Below are positions 1-10,392 of a DNA stretch of 64,000 nt, piece after piece. The translations under genes were made by a program, and so were the position numbers. Below the pieces are notes generated by a model. The model was not told where the DNA came from. It did no database searches and saw only the letters and a list, made by a program, of their open reading frames with translations. Source of the stretch: Enchytraeus crypticus (taxonomy: Eukaryota; Annelida; Clitellata; Enchytraeida; Enchytraeidae). How positions within the stretch are numbered: position 1 is the first letter of the stretch; each line of letters begins with the position of its first letter. The DNA lies in NCBI GenBank assembly GCA_905160935.1, contig CAJHZI010000416.1, forward strand, positions 2,002,501 through 2,066,500, read 5' to 3'.

Positions 1-1143
1 ATACTTGGATAAGCACCAAGTCTACTTGATCTGCTTTGATCCGCACTAACATCAGTCTCACGCTGCACTGAAGAACCTTTGTTACTCGTTCACTCAAATT
101 CTTATCCAGTATTATAGCCACACCTTCCCCTTAATTTAGAGGTTCACATTATAGGCACCCTTCACATCCTTTGGGAGAAGAAACTAAGTTAAACTAGACT
201 TTAGCCTTCAGCTTAGCTGAAAAAGTAGCAAGGTATATGATAGCACCCTTTTCTACTTCGTCAGTATATTGCATATGCACATAGCATTTCAAAAAGCATA
301 TATTTAGCTATAAATTAATGTAAAAATTTTGATAATACTAAAGTGATTTGTTATAAGAATTACTTTTTGAAAATCAAAATTTAGAATTTGGCTAATGTTT
401 TGTTTCTAAACGTAAAAAAATAAAAAATCCAATGTCACTAAATTTAAATTAATTTGAGAAGTCATATATTTTTAGAATGATTTTTTTTCTTTCTGAACAG
501 CTTTCCATCACAATTAAATAGTTTTGCGTTAGGATAGTTGAGTGATATGTAATAAATACCATGTTACCAAAATGGAAACGTTGGACTGTAAACGGTTGAA
601 TCTCAGTTTATCATCTCATCAACTACTTCTCACATTATTATCTCAATAAAGCAAGGAGGTTATTTTGTAATATCCACCCGGTAGATGGCGATAGAATTTC
701 TAAATAATCTTAAATTCTTTTTTAGTTAATCTGTGTCACTCCAGCACTATACTCAAGCGTTACATCAATACTTAAACTACTAGAGAAACGGCTCCTCTCC
801 AGTACATAAAGTTCATAATATTTTAAACTTTGACTATTAACTGTCACAGAGTTAAACCATTTTTGATCGGCTGATCAGCCACTTCTTACATTCTGGTTTG
901 TTTTGATTTATTGAAATGGATTCTTACTGAGTGACTGATTGCATTGAAGTATATTTTAGTAAACATTTAAGATTCGATTATTGTAATAGTCTTGCTTGTG
1001 ATCGTTTCTAGGGTTACCTCTAATCCGTTTATTTGCAGAAAGAACTTCATAGCGAAATCAGCTTCAAGTTGATGTATTGTCTTCCGCGTATATTTTAATC
1101 GTTTACTGTACTTTATTTTAATTTGTTGTCTCAGGTACAATAG
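1..1143 (+). other. Presumed intron upstream of gene A finger exon
   Basis: No coding exon is visible here. The last ~480 bases match blocks in front of the finger exons of genes B, B2 and C (about 9930-10392, 21530-22011 and 28760-29260), so this is duplicated intron belonging to the ZNF unit. It includes the shared tract with CCCGGTAGATGGCG near 677-690 and ends in a pyrimidine-rich acceptor. Exons 1-3 of gene A would lie before the window start. Confidence 0.6.
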
Positions 1144-2051
1144 ATTCCAGTGGAAGATCATTAAGCCAATCAGATCCTGCACGACGTGACAAATGTTCTC
1201 AGTGTGAGGTAACTTTCAGTGAAACAGATCAAGTGAAGTCAAGTACACAGTGTAAACACTTGAGTGATCGTCAGCGTCATTGTACTCAGTGTGATAAAAC
1301 ATTCAGCAACAAATCCTACTTGAAGCAGCACATACGGCGCAAACATGAGAACAATAGACTACATTGTTGTACTCTGTGTGATAAATCATACAAAGTTAAA
1401 TCAGATCTCACTCAGCATATCAAACACGTGCATGGAAATATGAAATATGAATGTGATAAGTGTGATTACAGTTCTAGTTACAGACTTAAAGTAAATGCTC
1501 ACATCTCATCTGTTCATTTAGAGGAGAAACCTCACGATTGTCCACAGTGCGACTACTGCTGCTCACGGCGGAGTGATTTAACAACTCACATACGTTTTGT
1601 TCACAATCAAGAAAAGTCTTTTAAATGTTCTTCTTGTGACAAGAAATTCTCAACACGTCGCCATCTAGATGTTCACTGGAGGTCAGTTCATTGTGGAGAA
1701 AAACCTTTCACATGTAATCAGTGTGATTATAAGTGTTCACAGAAGAGTGATCTTACAAGGCATAGGAGATGTGTTCATGAGAAAATACGACGTTTCGGCT
1801 GTGCTGAATGTCTATACACGACTTCAACAAAGCATCTACTTAAGGTACATTGGATGATGGTACACTATCAACATAGTCCTCACACTTGTAAAGAATGTGG
1901 TAAATATTTCAGTTCAGACTATCATCTAAGGACACATCAAAATGCTGTTCATTTGCGACTTAAACCTCACTCTTGTATTCAGTGTTGTAAAGCTTTCAGT
2001 AGAGCTTCAAGTCTCAAACTACACGTTAATACTGTTCACAAAGAAATTTAG
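1144..2051 (+). CDS. C2H2 zinc-finger gene A, terminal finger exon (partial gene)
   Basis: This is the last coding exon of a multi-C2H2 protein, presumably a nuclear sequence-specific DNA-binding factor. The frame is open from the acceptor AG at 1142-1143 and uses two bases of a split codon (phase 1), as in the paralogues; nothing supports an internal start at the GTG codon at 1233. It opens with a serine-rich stretch (SSGRS) and a degenerate finger (CSQCEVTF, with the first zinc-binding histidine replaced). Nine intact fingers follow, with Cys-x2-Cys, a conserved aromatic or Cys position, Leu and His-x3/4-His. Linkers are short, for example HLEEKPH and HCGEKPF. The stop TAG at 2049-2051 falls where gene C encodes a tenth finger, and the remains of that finger follow directly. 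Upstream exons are outside the window. The family is clear; the DNA target is unknown. Confidence 0.88.
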
Positions 2052-2138
2052 TCCTATTGGTGTGCAGAGTGTGGCTAGAGATTTTCTCAGAATGGCAATC
2101 TTATAGGACGCGTCAGAGCTGTGCATCTTAAGGATTGA
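2052..2138 (+). pseudogene. Vestigial tenth zinc finger of gene A
   Basis: Read on in frame past the stop of gene A, this segment still resembles the last finger of gene C: SYWCAECG, then a second stop (2076-2078), then RFSQNGNL, and the same C-terminal VHLKD followed by TGA. The first zinc-binding histidine is replaced by arginine (IGRVRAVH where gene C has YHIRTVH). The finger was therefore cut off by the stop at 2049 and has since decayed. Confidence 0.8.
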
Positions 2139-3531
2139 TCTTATGCGCGTTTAATATGAAAGACACTTTACTTGTAAAAATAAATATCTATAACTTTATT
2201 ATACAAATTTATAAGTTATATTTTTAGAAGTTCTTAAAAATTTATAAGTTTATTTAAAAATTAATTATTATAAGTTCATCTCATAAGGCTTAAAAGTGTT
2301 CACGATGGAATATTGTAGCTGAGTCCAGCCCTTCCCTCTTATTGTTGCTGTCTCTGCCTTCCTTTCTTAAGACATTTCTGTCTTCTAACCTTTGGTCGGG
2401 AATTCAAATGAGGTGGTGCGCAGTATCGTGTCAATCAACCTCGACTCGCCGTTTACGTAGTGAGACCGAGTATCCGCTGTCTGCTCTTCAGAACGTGCTG
2501 AAACAACAACAACTTTACGACTTAGAGTATTAATATTCGTTTATACGTGCGCAGATCTCTACTATTCTCTTTATTTTCTCTGAGGTCATCAACAATAAAG
2601 GAAACATTAAATAAACCTTCATATTATCCCTAAAAGTTGAATACGAAGCCTTTTAAGTTTATCATAAAGTACAATCTGATGTATCCAGGAATATCCAAAT
2701 CATCGGCACACTACCGATTTAATCATGTTTAGCCTTAACAATGGTCATTAATTCTAATTGATTTAATTAATAGGAAACAAATCATATTGTTTGATTTTAT
2801 CATGGACAACTGTAGGACTCTATTCATATTGCTGAAGGCTACCAGCAAACGGCCGCGTGATCTGAGGTAGTCATAGAATAAAGAAAAACCGTAGAAATGT
2901 CAAAGGCAGCCTCAACCTTTGTAAACATTGATTTCAAAATTGCAGTGATGCCAAAAACTAATTATGCTACCAGAGGTAAGCAATATCGGCTGATCGTTAT
3001 TTAAATGCATAAAATAATGAAGCTTTTGAACATTTGCAAAGCTTTGAACGGTAAAGAAACACTTTAGTAGCAATTTATACTCACATCTATCCAGTAGATC
3101 GTCATGACAAAAAATTATTTGAAACGAATTCCTATTAATTGGATGTATATTTTTATAATACAAAATGCAATCAAATTTTTATTAAAAATCTAAAGGATAT
3201 TCCCGGTTCTTTATTTTCGAATTTCTGGAATTTGTATACCCAAATGCGAAACAAAACATCATCTTAAACCCGTCTAGAGGCCAAATATCATAAAATTAAT
3301 CTGAAATTACAGAAATTGCTATTAAATACACATATGACAAACTTAACTTAACAACATTATACTGGTTAAGGCGGTCACAAAGACCTGTAACACCAGTTTT
3401 ACCACCAAGGGGCTTTGTTTACCCTCTCGATTAACTGGAGCATGCTTGCTAGAAATCAAGTCGCGCTTGTTACAGAACTGGTATCTCTGAAACAACAGTC
3501 ATGCCATATCTACTTATTTCAAAGATCTCTG
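2139..3531. other. 3' flank of gene A: UTR-like and duplicated non-coding DNA
   Basis: AT-rich 3' flank. At about 2278-2316 a short piece (TCATAAGGC...GTTCACGATGGAAT) matches the middle of a zinc-finger exon and the start of the pseudogene near 30405. About 2550-2880 is shared with 12600-12905 and partly with 34670-34730 and 24730-24810, including the tract around CAAATCATCGGCACAC. I see no gene. The reading frames here are short and not conserved between the copies. Confidence 0.5.
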
Positions 3532-3811
3532 GAGGTAATATATTCATATCAACAGTCACAATATTCATCACGATTATCATCAGCACATCTTGTTATTCTT
3601 GATTTAAATGAAAATGAAGAGAATCATTCTAGAAGCCACGTCAGTGATCATGAAGTTAGTCCCTGACAAGTGCAAATCGTCAAATATGGCTTCGTCGTCT
3701 CAAGCCTGAAACGAGAACAATCTACACTACACACATTAGCAGTTGAGAGGCGAAAGGCAGTCGTTAAATCGCATCCAGATCAAAGGTAACGTATGATTTA
3801 TGTATTTCTGC
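3532..3811 (+). promoter_or_regulatory. Conserved block upstream of gene B (copy 1)
   Basis: A block of about 280 bases recurs at 12901-13192 and 24807-25066, each time about 1.5-3 kb before coding exon 1 of a plus-strand ZNF gene. It contains CATCATCAGCACATCTTG-like sequence, a GAAGAGAATCATTCTAGA stretch and, in two copies, a possible splice donor AAAG|GTAACG at its 3' end. Coding exon 1 has its own acceptor, so an upstream non-coding exon must exist, and this block is a candidate for it or for the promoter. It could also be plain duplicated filler. Confidence 0.35.
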
Positions 3812-4225
3812 CATAGGTATATAAGAAGAAGATACACCACAGCCAATAAAATGATGGCGAATCGTCACGCACTTCCGGTTCGATGATAACTCACTGAAAA
3901 TCTATTAAAAGCTACGGTAAATGAGATCGCTAAAAAAATCTACTATCAGCTGAATTACTTATTTGCTGTCAGATGTAATACATGACCCATTGCGACTCCA
4001 TTCCTTATGTTAGAAAGAAAATATTTATAGCAGAACAGAGATATATCAATAAAATCTTATGAATATTTAGCATTGCAATTTTAGCTACCCGGCAGTAGTT
4101 AGGCCCTATATATATAGTTTAGAAGAATAATAGGCCTTATATATTATATTTACCAATGATCTTTAGGTTACGTAAGCCTCCAATGAAAAAAATGTAGTAA
4201 TGTCAATTATGAAAATCGCTTAAAA

Positions 4226-5000
4226 TGTACTAGATTGTCATCTTTAGAAAAGAGAAGGGTTAGAGGCGATTTAATAGAAGTTTATGAGATGCCTAATGGC
4301 TTTAGTAAAGTAAATTATAACAATTTCTTTCAATTAGCAAATAATAACAGAACTAGAGGACACAAATACAAGTTAATTAACTTTAGAAGTAGGCTTGAGA
4401 TACGCAAAAAAATTTTCAGTCAGAGAGTTGTTGGTGTTTGGAACGGACTGCCAGAAGAGGTCGTTGAGGCCGAATCTGTCAATCAATTTAAGAATAGATA
4501 TGATAAGTATATAAAGTGTTGTAGGGCAAGGTGTGAAGTATTAATAGAAAAGTAATAGGCTGAGTCTTGGGGTTGCCCTGTCCTATTAAAGTGTATAAGT
4601 TTTGATAGTTAATTAGAGTTTGTATAGTTTATTTAGCTTTTTTTGTATAAAATGGCTATTGTCTCTTGCTGTAATGTTTTTTTTTGTATAAAATGGCTAT
4701 TGTCTCTTGCTGTAATGTTTGGTATGTGTGGTGTTGAGGATGTGTAGGCCTAGGTATATTGTAATTTGACAAGTGTTAGCATATTGAGTAGTATTTGTAC
4801 CTGTTACTGTACAGGTTAATGGTACAGGTGTGCTGGTTTCCTGTATTAGTACTGGTTATTAAGTAAAATGTGTTTAATATGTTATGATATGCAAGATGTG
4901 TAGGTAAGTTTTTATTTTATTTTGTGTGGGTCTCAAACAAGCAGCTGTGCTTTCTGACCTAGTGTCGTTATGTTATTGTAATGTTGTTATGTTAAGAACG
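4226..5000 (+). mobile_element. LINE 3' fragment (CR1/Jockey-like), reverse transcriptase C-terminus and tail
   Basis: The frame to 4555 encodes the typical end of a CR1/Jockey-type ORF2: SLEKRRVRGDLIEVYE, an FF.LA..N.TRGH..KL motif, and SQRVVGVWNGLPEEVVEAES. The 3' sequence after the stop, with a GGTCTCAAACAAGCAGCTG-like stretch near 4930, is related to the tail of the fragment at 44190-45080. A 41-bp tandem duplication occurs near 4641-4722. Everything upstream of the C-terminus is missing, so this is a dead 5'-truncated copy. Confidence 0.8.
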
Positions 5001-5212
5001 ATGGGTAATTGTCAAAATATATACTTATATCAATAATTTAAGTTTAGTGAGGTATTAACAGTTTCATCAAAATTTAATGTAAACAAAAACGTTTATTTGT
5101 CACCATGGTACTATATTTCTGTTCTTGTTACTGAATCTTCTAGTAGTTCACTCTAATACTTCGTTGATTTCTGCATTAGTTCATCTCGTTTATAAAATTT
5201 AGCTGATTTGTC

Positions 5213-5670
5213 ACCTCAGCAAGGACAGGCTGCCGCTCCTACGGATGATGTCAATATTCTTCATTACTCTTGTGAGACCTAGCTTACCTTCACGCTCTAG
5301 TCTATCTTATCGTTGTTTCCAGCATGCTGCACCACAGTTCTGGAATTCTTTTCCATCCAATCAAGTATTCGTTTTAATCACATCGGCCTTTGCCTTTGAG
5401 CAGTTTCATATGTAGTTGAAGACCTGTCATTTCCACCTCTCTTTTTCATCTAGTGTCCATGAGCTCCGACCAGCGCCAAAACTTCCTTTTCTTTAATTCC
5501 TTTTATCTTTGGAAAGATTTTCTGGAATTTGGAATTTTGCACGGATTTTGGACCATCTTTTTGCTCGCCGGCTTGATTTTGTCTCAATAGTGCTCTATGT
5601 TGTCATTGATTACGTTGCACTCTAATTGTTGTTACGTTATGTTATGTTATAATGTCATTGACGGCAGGAG
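5213..5670 (+). mobile_element. LINE 3'-end repeat, QHAAPQFWNS family (copy 1)
   Basis: The forward frame includes CFQHAAPQFWNSFPSN, which has the form of the APxxWNSLP motif at the C-terminus of L2/CR1-type reverse transcriptases. The same repeat recurs at 13220-13675, 13870-14125, 25310-25775 and, reversed, 48105-48480. It is broken by frameshifts here. Confidence 0.6.
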
Positions 5671-5874
5671 ACTTACTCTAATTTTTGTTGTTGTTGTTGG
5701 CATTAAATGCGACTGCGTTAAAAATAACTCAAGCTGGAGATTGTATAGAGAACTGAAGTAAGTTAATTGTTTGTAAATAATAAATATAAATATCCGTACA
5801 TGATTTAAAAATTAATTATTGAATATACAGAAGTCATTCAATCTAGATGAATCTAGATCTAGATCCATCTAGAT

Positions 5875-6060
5875 TCTCCGTGTTGTTTCCGATCCCCTTG
5901 CTGCGTCCGGGTTGTTTAAAAAATAGACCAATCGTGTAAATATGTTCGTGTCGTAGAAGGCGACTTAAAAAACTAGATCGAAACTACGTCAGACAGGGCG
6001 TTCGGTTGGTGAGCGCCTATGCTGCAGAAATTGCTACAAAATTTTAACATAACATTACGG
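5875..6060 (-). repeat. Dispersed repeat R1, minus-strand copy
   Basis: Contains GTGTCGTAGAAGGCGACTTA and GTTCGGTTGGTGAGCGCC, the reverse complement of repeat R1 found forward at 8005-8235, 11635-11910, 16525-16745, 23265-23535, 31260-31535 and 35625-36030. A second minus-strand scrap lies near 6290-6400. Confidence 0.6.
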
Positions 6061-6688
6061 TGTCAGGAGGCAATTATATGCTTGTTTAAGACTCTTCAGG
6101 CTCTTAACTAACACCAATTAATATTAATAACACGTAGTTCAATATAAAACTGAAAACTACATTTTACAAGTACATTTACCAAAAAGAGCCAGTGACCAAC
6201 TAGGCCCATAACTATTTATATGAAATTTCAAAAACTTTCCAAAAAAATTAGTTTTTTCTTTAAAAAGAAATTTCCAAAATTTTCTAAAACCAATGGAAGA
6301 GACTTTGATATGGTATGGAATAAAGAGGAGTGGATAAGGTCTATTTGTATCCTGACCCTAGTTAAACTGGGACTTAAGGGAAGATGAAGATGATGATAAT
6401 TCAATTTAGATAAAAGGAAAAATCACATATTATTACGATTTAATCATGTAATTAGGCCAATATCGATCAATTTGTGTAACCACATTTTCGTATAACCCTT
6501 GGTCCTGTGTTGTATCAGTACAGGAAAATTTTCATATTTTAGTTCATTTCAGTTCAGATAGATTAATTTGTGAATTTCTAATTCTAGTTCTCAAAATATA
6601 GATATTTCATATGTCAGTTCAATTTCCGTGCTATAATAGTTCCTAATTTCACTTTTAATTCTGCCATAATTCATAATTTCAATTTCAG

Positions 6689-6867
6689 TTTAAAACTGTT
6701 AATCTGCATATAGAACTACACTGATACTGTTATTACAATGTCGGAAACGTTCGATGCCAAGCTTGAGGTTGAAGAGTCAATCGAATTCAGTATGAGTGAA
6801 GATTTGATAACATATTCAACACTTGAAGCGCCGGGATATTTCAGTCAGTTAGAGATTAAAAATGAAA
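6689..6867 (+). CDS. Gene B coding exon 1: acidic N-terminal module (CDS 6738-6867)
   Basis: The exon begins after the acceptor TTTCAG at 6683-6688 and ends at the donor GAAA|GTAAGT, leaving a one-base phase-1 overhang. The ATG at 6738 opens MSETFDAKLEVEES, followed by MSEDLITYS and SQLEIKNE: 43 residues, acidic and probably disordered. The same 179-base exon exists at 14840-15018 and 26555-26733. A related module forms exon 2 and the minus-strand exons at 41.3 and 42.6 kb. The 49-base 5' UTR preceded by an acceptor implies another non-coding exon upstream. Role unknown; its position resembles that of tethering or effector domains in other ZNF families, but it is not KRAB, BTB, SCAN or ZAD. 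Confidence 0.75.
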
Positions 6868-6887
6868 GTAAGTATTATTTAATTATT

Positions 6888-6990
6888 AAATTAATTGATT
6901 GTCAAATATGTGAAGATTTGATAAAGCATTCGCCACGTGATAGTCTTATTTTGTCACCGAGATGATTACGTCAGTTGGAAACTAGTAGTG
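6888..6990 (+). pseudogene. Vestigial third copy of the SEDLI module in intron 1 (gene B)
   Basis: In the exon-1 frame, past the donor, the sequence reads CEDLIKHSPRDSLILSPR, then a stop, then LRQLE. It parallels the SEDLITHSS...LSPG...QLEIKNE order of the true modules. The equivalent stretch in gene C (26764-26870) is still open. There is no convincing acceptor before it, so I read it as a dead exon copy. Confidence 0.5.
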
Positions 6991-7164
6991 GGGATATTAC
7001 TAATAGTATTTGGTAAAATTTGGTTGTTTATAATTAAATGGCTAATAATATTAAGCATAATGTGCAATTTCACGCTAAACCTGTAGTGCTTTCACTTTGT
7101 CAGGATGTATGAACACCTCAGTGTGTAAGTGAATTAGGTAGAGTCATTATTTTTTAAAATACTG

Positions 7165-7345
7165 TTACTGAGGTCCTGGGAACAATTCCTAGTCTTGCTG
7201 ATCAGAGAGTATAATCAGAGACATTCACTGAAATCACTAAACTGGTAAGATGAATGTTTGATTAAAAATGTCGAAAGGTTTAACAGATAATGGTAAGAGT
7301 GATTGATATCTCCACAGTTGATTGGTTCACTATAATGTGTGTTTA
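7165..7345 (+). mobile_element. tRNA-derived SINE family S2, old copy
   Basis: Shares TCTGAGACATTCACTGGAAT-like, GGTTTAACA and TGATATC...TTGATTGGTTCACTATAATG stretches with the better copies at 14165-14347, 19300-19535 and 37855-38050, which carry a clear box B (GGGTTCGAATCCC). Orthologous old copies sit at 15305-15495 and 27030-27140 in the other units, so it predates the segmental duplication. Confidence 0.55.
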
Positions 7346-7446
7346 TCATAAATTAATATTTTATCAAGTATTTTCTCCGTCAAAAATTCAATAAATATAA
7401 TAGGATTATTACAACTGACATATACAACATTTGACGATTATTGCAG

Positions 7447-7572
7447 GTGTTGAGCTGAAGCCTGAAGTGTCGAGTGTCTGTACTGTGAGTGAAGATTTGA
7501 TTTCACATTCATCACGGGAAGAGAATAACTTATCACCTGGGTGTTCCAGCCCTGTACAGATTAAAAATGAAG
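7447..7572 (+). CDS. Gene B coding exon 2: second SEDLI module
   Basis: Flanked by ATTGCAG and GAAG|GTAAAT, this 126-base exon takes two bases to complete a codon and leaves one (phase 1-1). It encodes VELKPEVSSVCTVSEDLISH, then SSREENNLSPGC and VQIKNE. It is the same kind of acidic ~40-residue module as exon 1, so it arose by exon duplication. The gene B2 counterpart is 15628-15753; gene C lacks it. Because it is symmetrical it can be skipped without a frameshift. Function not known. Confidence 0.75.
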
Positions 7573-8004
7573 GTAAATTTTTTCATTGTCAACAATATTA
7601 GCATAATTTTAAAACCGTGTTAAACATATTAAACATACTTCACATTCTCTCACTGGAGTCGCCAGGACTTTGTGGTTGGGGGCAACATTTTTCAGATCAC
7701 AATTTCAGTGGTTTTAGCATTATTTCTCAAATCTGTTTACCTACCGCCCACTTTTATTTATTTTTAGCTATTGTACGACGATTTAGCTCTGTAGACGATC
7801 TTGAATAATTAAGTTCTTTTTCACGATCACCTTTTTATTTTGTTCATAAAACATGGTGGTTCTTAAAAGTGAAAACATCAATTCATCATCAGGTCATAAA
7901 AAGTCAGCAAGTAACTGGATCACTGTGGTTCTGCGGCTACAGGCAAAAATATTTCATATTATGGTGATTCTATTTCATCGTGGTTCTATGTTATCATCAT
8001 AATC

Positions 8005-8235
8005 ATCTTACCTTGAATCTTTGTTTAACCAGGGTCGGGATACGAATAGACTTTCTCCAGTCAAGTTTATCCATTCCTTTAAGTTTTTGTAGCAATTTAT
8101 GGAGCCTAGGCGCCTACCAACCGAATGCCATTTCTGACGTTGGTTTGGATTTTGGTGCTTTAGTCGCCTTCTACGACACGTGCATATTTACACGGTTGGT
8201 CTAATCTTCAAGCAACCCGGACACAACACGGGGAA
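8005..8235 (+). repeat. Dispersed repeat R1
   Basis: Begins near a CATCATAATCATCTT tract, then CAGGGTCGGGATACGAATAG, ..CAATTTATGGAGCCTAGGCG.., GTGCTTTAGTCGCCTTCTAC and ends near CCCGGACACAACACGGGG. Six forward copies occur in the window. It lies in the intron between exons 2 and 3, as in gene B2 (16525-16745). The class is not recognised. Confidence 0.6.
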
Positions 8236-8309
8236 ATGATTCAATGTCATCATGGTGCAATTTTCTACCCACCGCTAACAAAAGCTCATCTGATATGTAC
8301 GAATCTTAT

Positions 8310-8570
8310 AAGTGGTTCCTGGAGGGGTTGTGGTGAGAGGAGGGGACACGTGCCCCCCTTCCCCCCATGACGACGCTAATCTCTTCAGACTGTATATTTA
8401 TATTCTTTTCCTCTTTTCAGTGCTTTACTTTACTATTTGTTCTGTGTATTTAATAGATTGTTCTGGTGGTGTGGATATGATTGTAGTTGTATGTTCAGCT
8501 TGAAACGTCCCTAACATCATCCTTAGCAGAGTAGACTAATGTTAAATCTACTTTTTATTGTACTTAATTT
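8310..8570 (+). repeat. Intronic repeat block with SINE-like GACGT 3' motif
   Basis: Matches 16825-17075 closely and, in its second half, 27265-27440. It ends in GAAACGTCCCTAACATCATCCTT-type sequence, a form of the GACATC...GAGGAAAC...GACGTTAA motif seen at the 3' ends of the SINE-like copies at 20013-20290 and 42270-42325. It is duplicated with the gene unit. Confidence 0.45.
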
Positions 8571-9021
8571 CTACATTTTAGAACCAATTTAGTTGTATAT
8601 CTATTTATAATTCAGGAATTGTGTCAGGGAAGCAGAATCCGCATGTGATATATCATATCTGCTAATGTAATGAAATAATAAAAACAGAATAAAATCTATT
8701 GATTCAAGTTAAATCTGTTTTTATAACGTCCTAAATCTATATTCAAAATTTTAATCTAATTTTTACAAATAACTGAAGAAAATAATTCAGTCATTAATTT
8801 TTTTCTGATAGTCCATTTTCTGCAATGGTCTTCAAGATTTACATTGAACAAGATGTTACTATTTTAAATATATTTATAGATATGATGATATTTTATGATA
8901 TTTGTGGAGGGTGTATCGGAAGCAAGTGGCCTAGGTCCAAAGCACAGGTGAATCAACAAATAAAGCTCCCAATACACTCTATGGCCTACTTTAATTATGC
9001 TACACATGTACATTTGTACAG

Positions 9022-9108
9022 AATCAATCAAAGTTCATCTATTGCCAGAACTACGCAACTTTTCAGTTGTGCTGAGGCGCATTGATGTCACAGCCACTCT
9101 GAGATCAG
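9022..9108 (+). CDS. Gene B coding exon 3: small basic module LRNxSVVLRR
   Basis: An 87-base exon between TTTGTACAG and ATCAG|GTTCGT. Phase 1 at both ends fits exons 2 and 4 exactly. It encodes SIKVHLLPELRNFSVVLRR followed by IDVTATLRS, a short basic segment. Homologues lie at 17638-17721, 27891-27977 and on the minus strand at 53984-54070. They keep the frame and phase; the one length change is three bases. Position, between the acidic modules and the finger exon, is the same in every gene where it is found. No known domain is recognised. It is easy to miss because it is too short for ordinary ORF calling. Confidence 0.72.
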
Positions 9109-9334
9109 GTTCGTATAATATTTCAAGTGATATTAGGTTGGTGTTCTTATGTTGTAATTTAAGATTGTGCTGCAAAGAATTACATTTCTGTAAAATTAAA
9201 CCTCTTTGGTAATCGAAGCATAATCCTACTGCAATGTTTTATGCTCCAATTACAGTATCTAGGCACTATACACTATCGTACTACATCTCCAATATCAGTG
9301 TCACTGCTACACAACTATCTGCATGATTGCTAAG

Positions 9335-9815
9335 TGCAGCCCTGAATAGAGTTTAAGGGCTTCTTGTTTCTACCACACTCCGGGCGAGTATTGGTCTAAT
9401 ACATGGGAAGCGGTATCTGATAAAAATATATCTTCCCTGCCCGGAACTTTCCAACTGGTGAATCACTCCAGCGTATCGGATGTTGTTGAGAGTAGGAGCA
9501 GCAAATCTTATGCCTGAAACCACAGCAGCATGCGCCATCGTCACAGTTCTTCGGAAGTGAATGTCTGTAAGCTGTCAGGATGTAAATATTGATAGAACCT
9601 AGCAGAGTTCAGTAGCTAGTGCCTCGTTACTAAGCAGATTATACCACCACATCTTGGCACGGAGCCGTCTTGGCAAATCTGGCATATCAACGCCACCCAT
9701 TTTTCATTGTAATTTCTGATGAGTCCAGGCTGTGTCACTTTTAGAGATTGGCACGGATTTCCGCAGTGCGGTTGTCCGCGAAATTACCTCGATTAAATGG
9801 TCTTTCAATTCTGGC
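9335..9815. other. Unit-B-specific insertion in intron 3
   Basis: This ~480-base tract is absent from the matching introns of B2 and C. It is richer in GC than its surroundings. A 63-codon frame on the minus strand (9353-9544) has no recognisable motif. It could be a fragment of an unidentified mobile element or a processed gene piece. Confidence 0.4.
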
Positions 9816-9819
9816 TTAT

Positions 9820-10392
9820 TTATTATGGTGTATTGAAATCAATTCTTACTGACTGACTGATTGCATTGAAGACTATTTTAGTAAATACTGCTTAAGATTT
9901 GGGTATTAGGCAGTAGGTTATTTTTTAATGTCCACCCGGTAGATAGAGATGTAATTTCTAAGAAATTTTAAACTCTTTTTAATTTAATCTGTGTCACGAC
10001 AGCACTATACTCAGGCGTTACATCAATACTTAAACTACTAGAGAAGAAGCTCACCTCCAGTACATCAAGTTCATAACATTTTAAACTTTGACTATTAAAT
10101 GTCACAGAGTTAAACCTTTTTTGATCAGCTGATCAGCCACTTCTTACATTCTGGTCTGTTTTGATATATTGAAATCAATTGTTACTGAGGGACGGATTGC
10201 ATTGAAAATTATTTTAGTACACACTGCTTAAGATTAGATTATTGTATTAGTCATGCTTGTGATCGTTTCTGAGGTCACCTGAATTCCATTTATTTGTTGA
10301 AAGAGCTTAATAGCGAAATCAGTTTCAAGTTGGTCTTCAGCGTTTATTTTAATCGTTTACAATACTTTAATTTGTTGTCTCAGGTACAATAG
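9820..10392 (+). repeat. Duplicated intron block before gene B finger exon
   Basis: Shares TTTAAACTTTGACTATTAAA, TGATCAGCTGATCAGCCACT and CACCCGGTAGAT with the intron ends of genes A, B2 and C. Two overlapping partial copies of the TTGAAATCAATT...GATTGCATTGAA segment are present here (near 9834 and 10170), which indicates an internal duplication. Confidence 0.55.
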
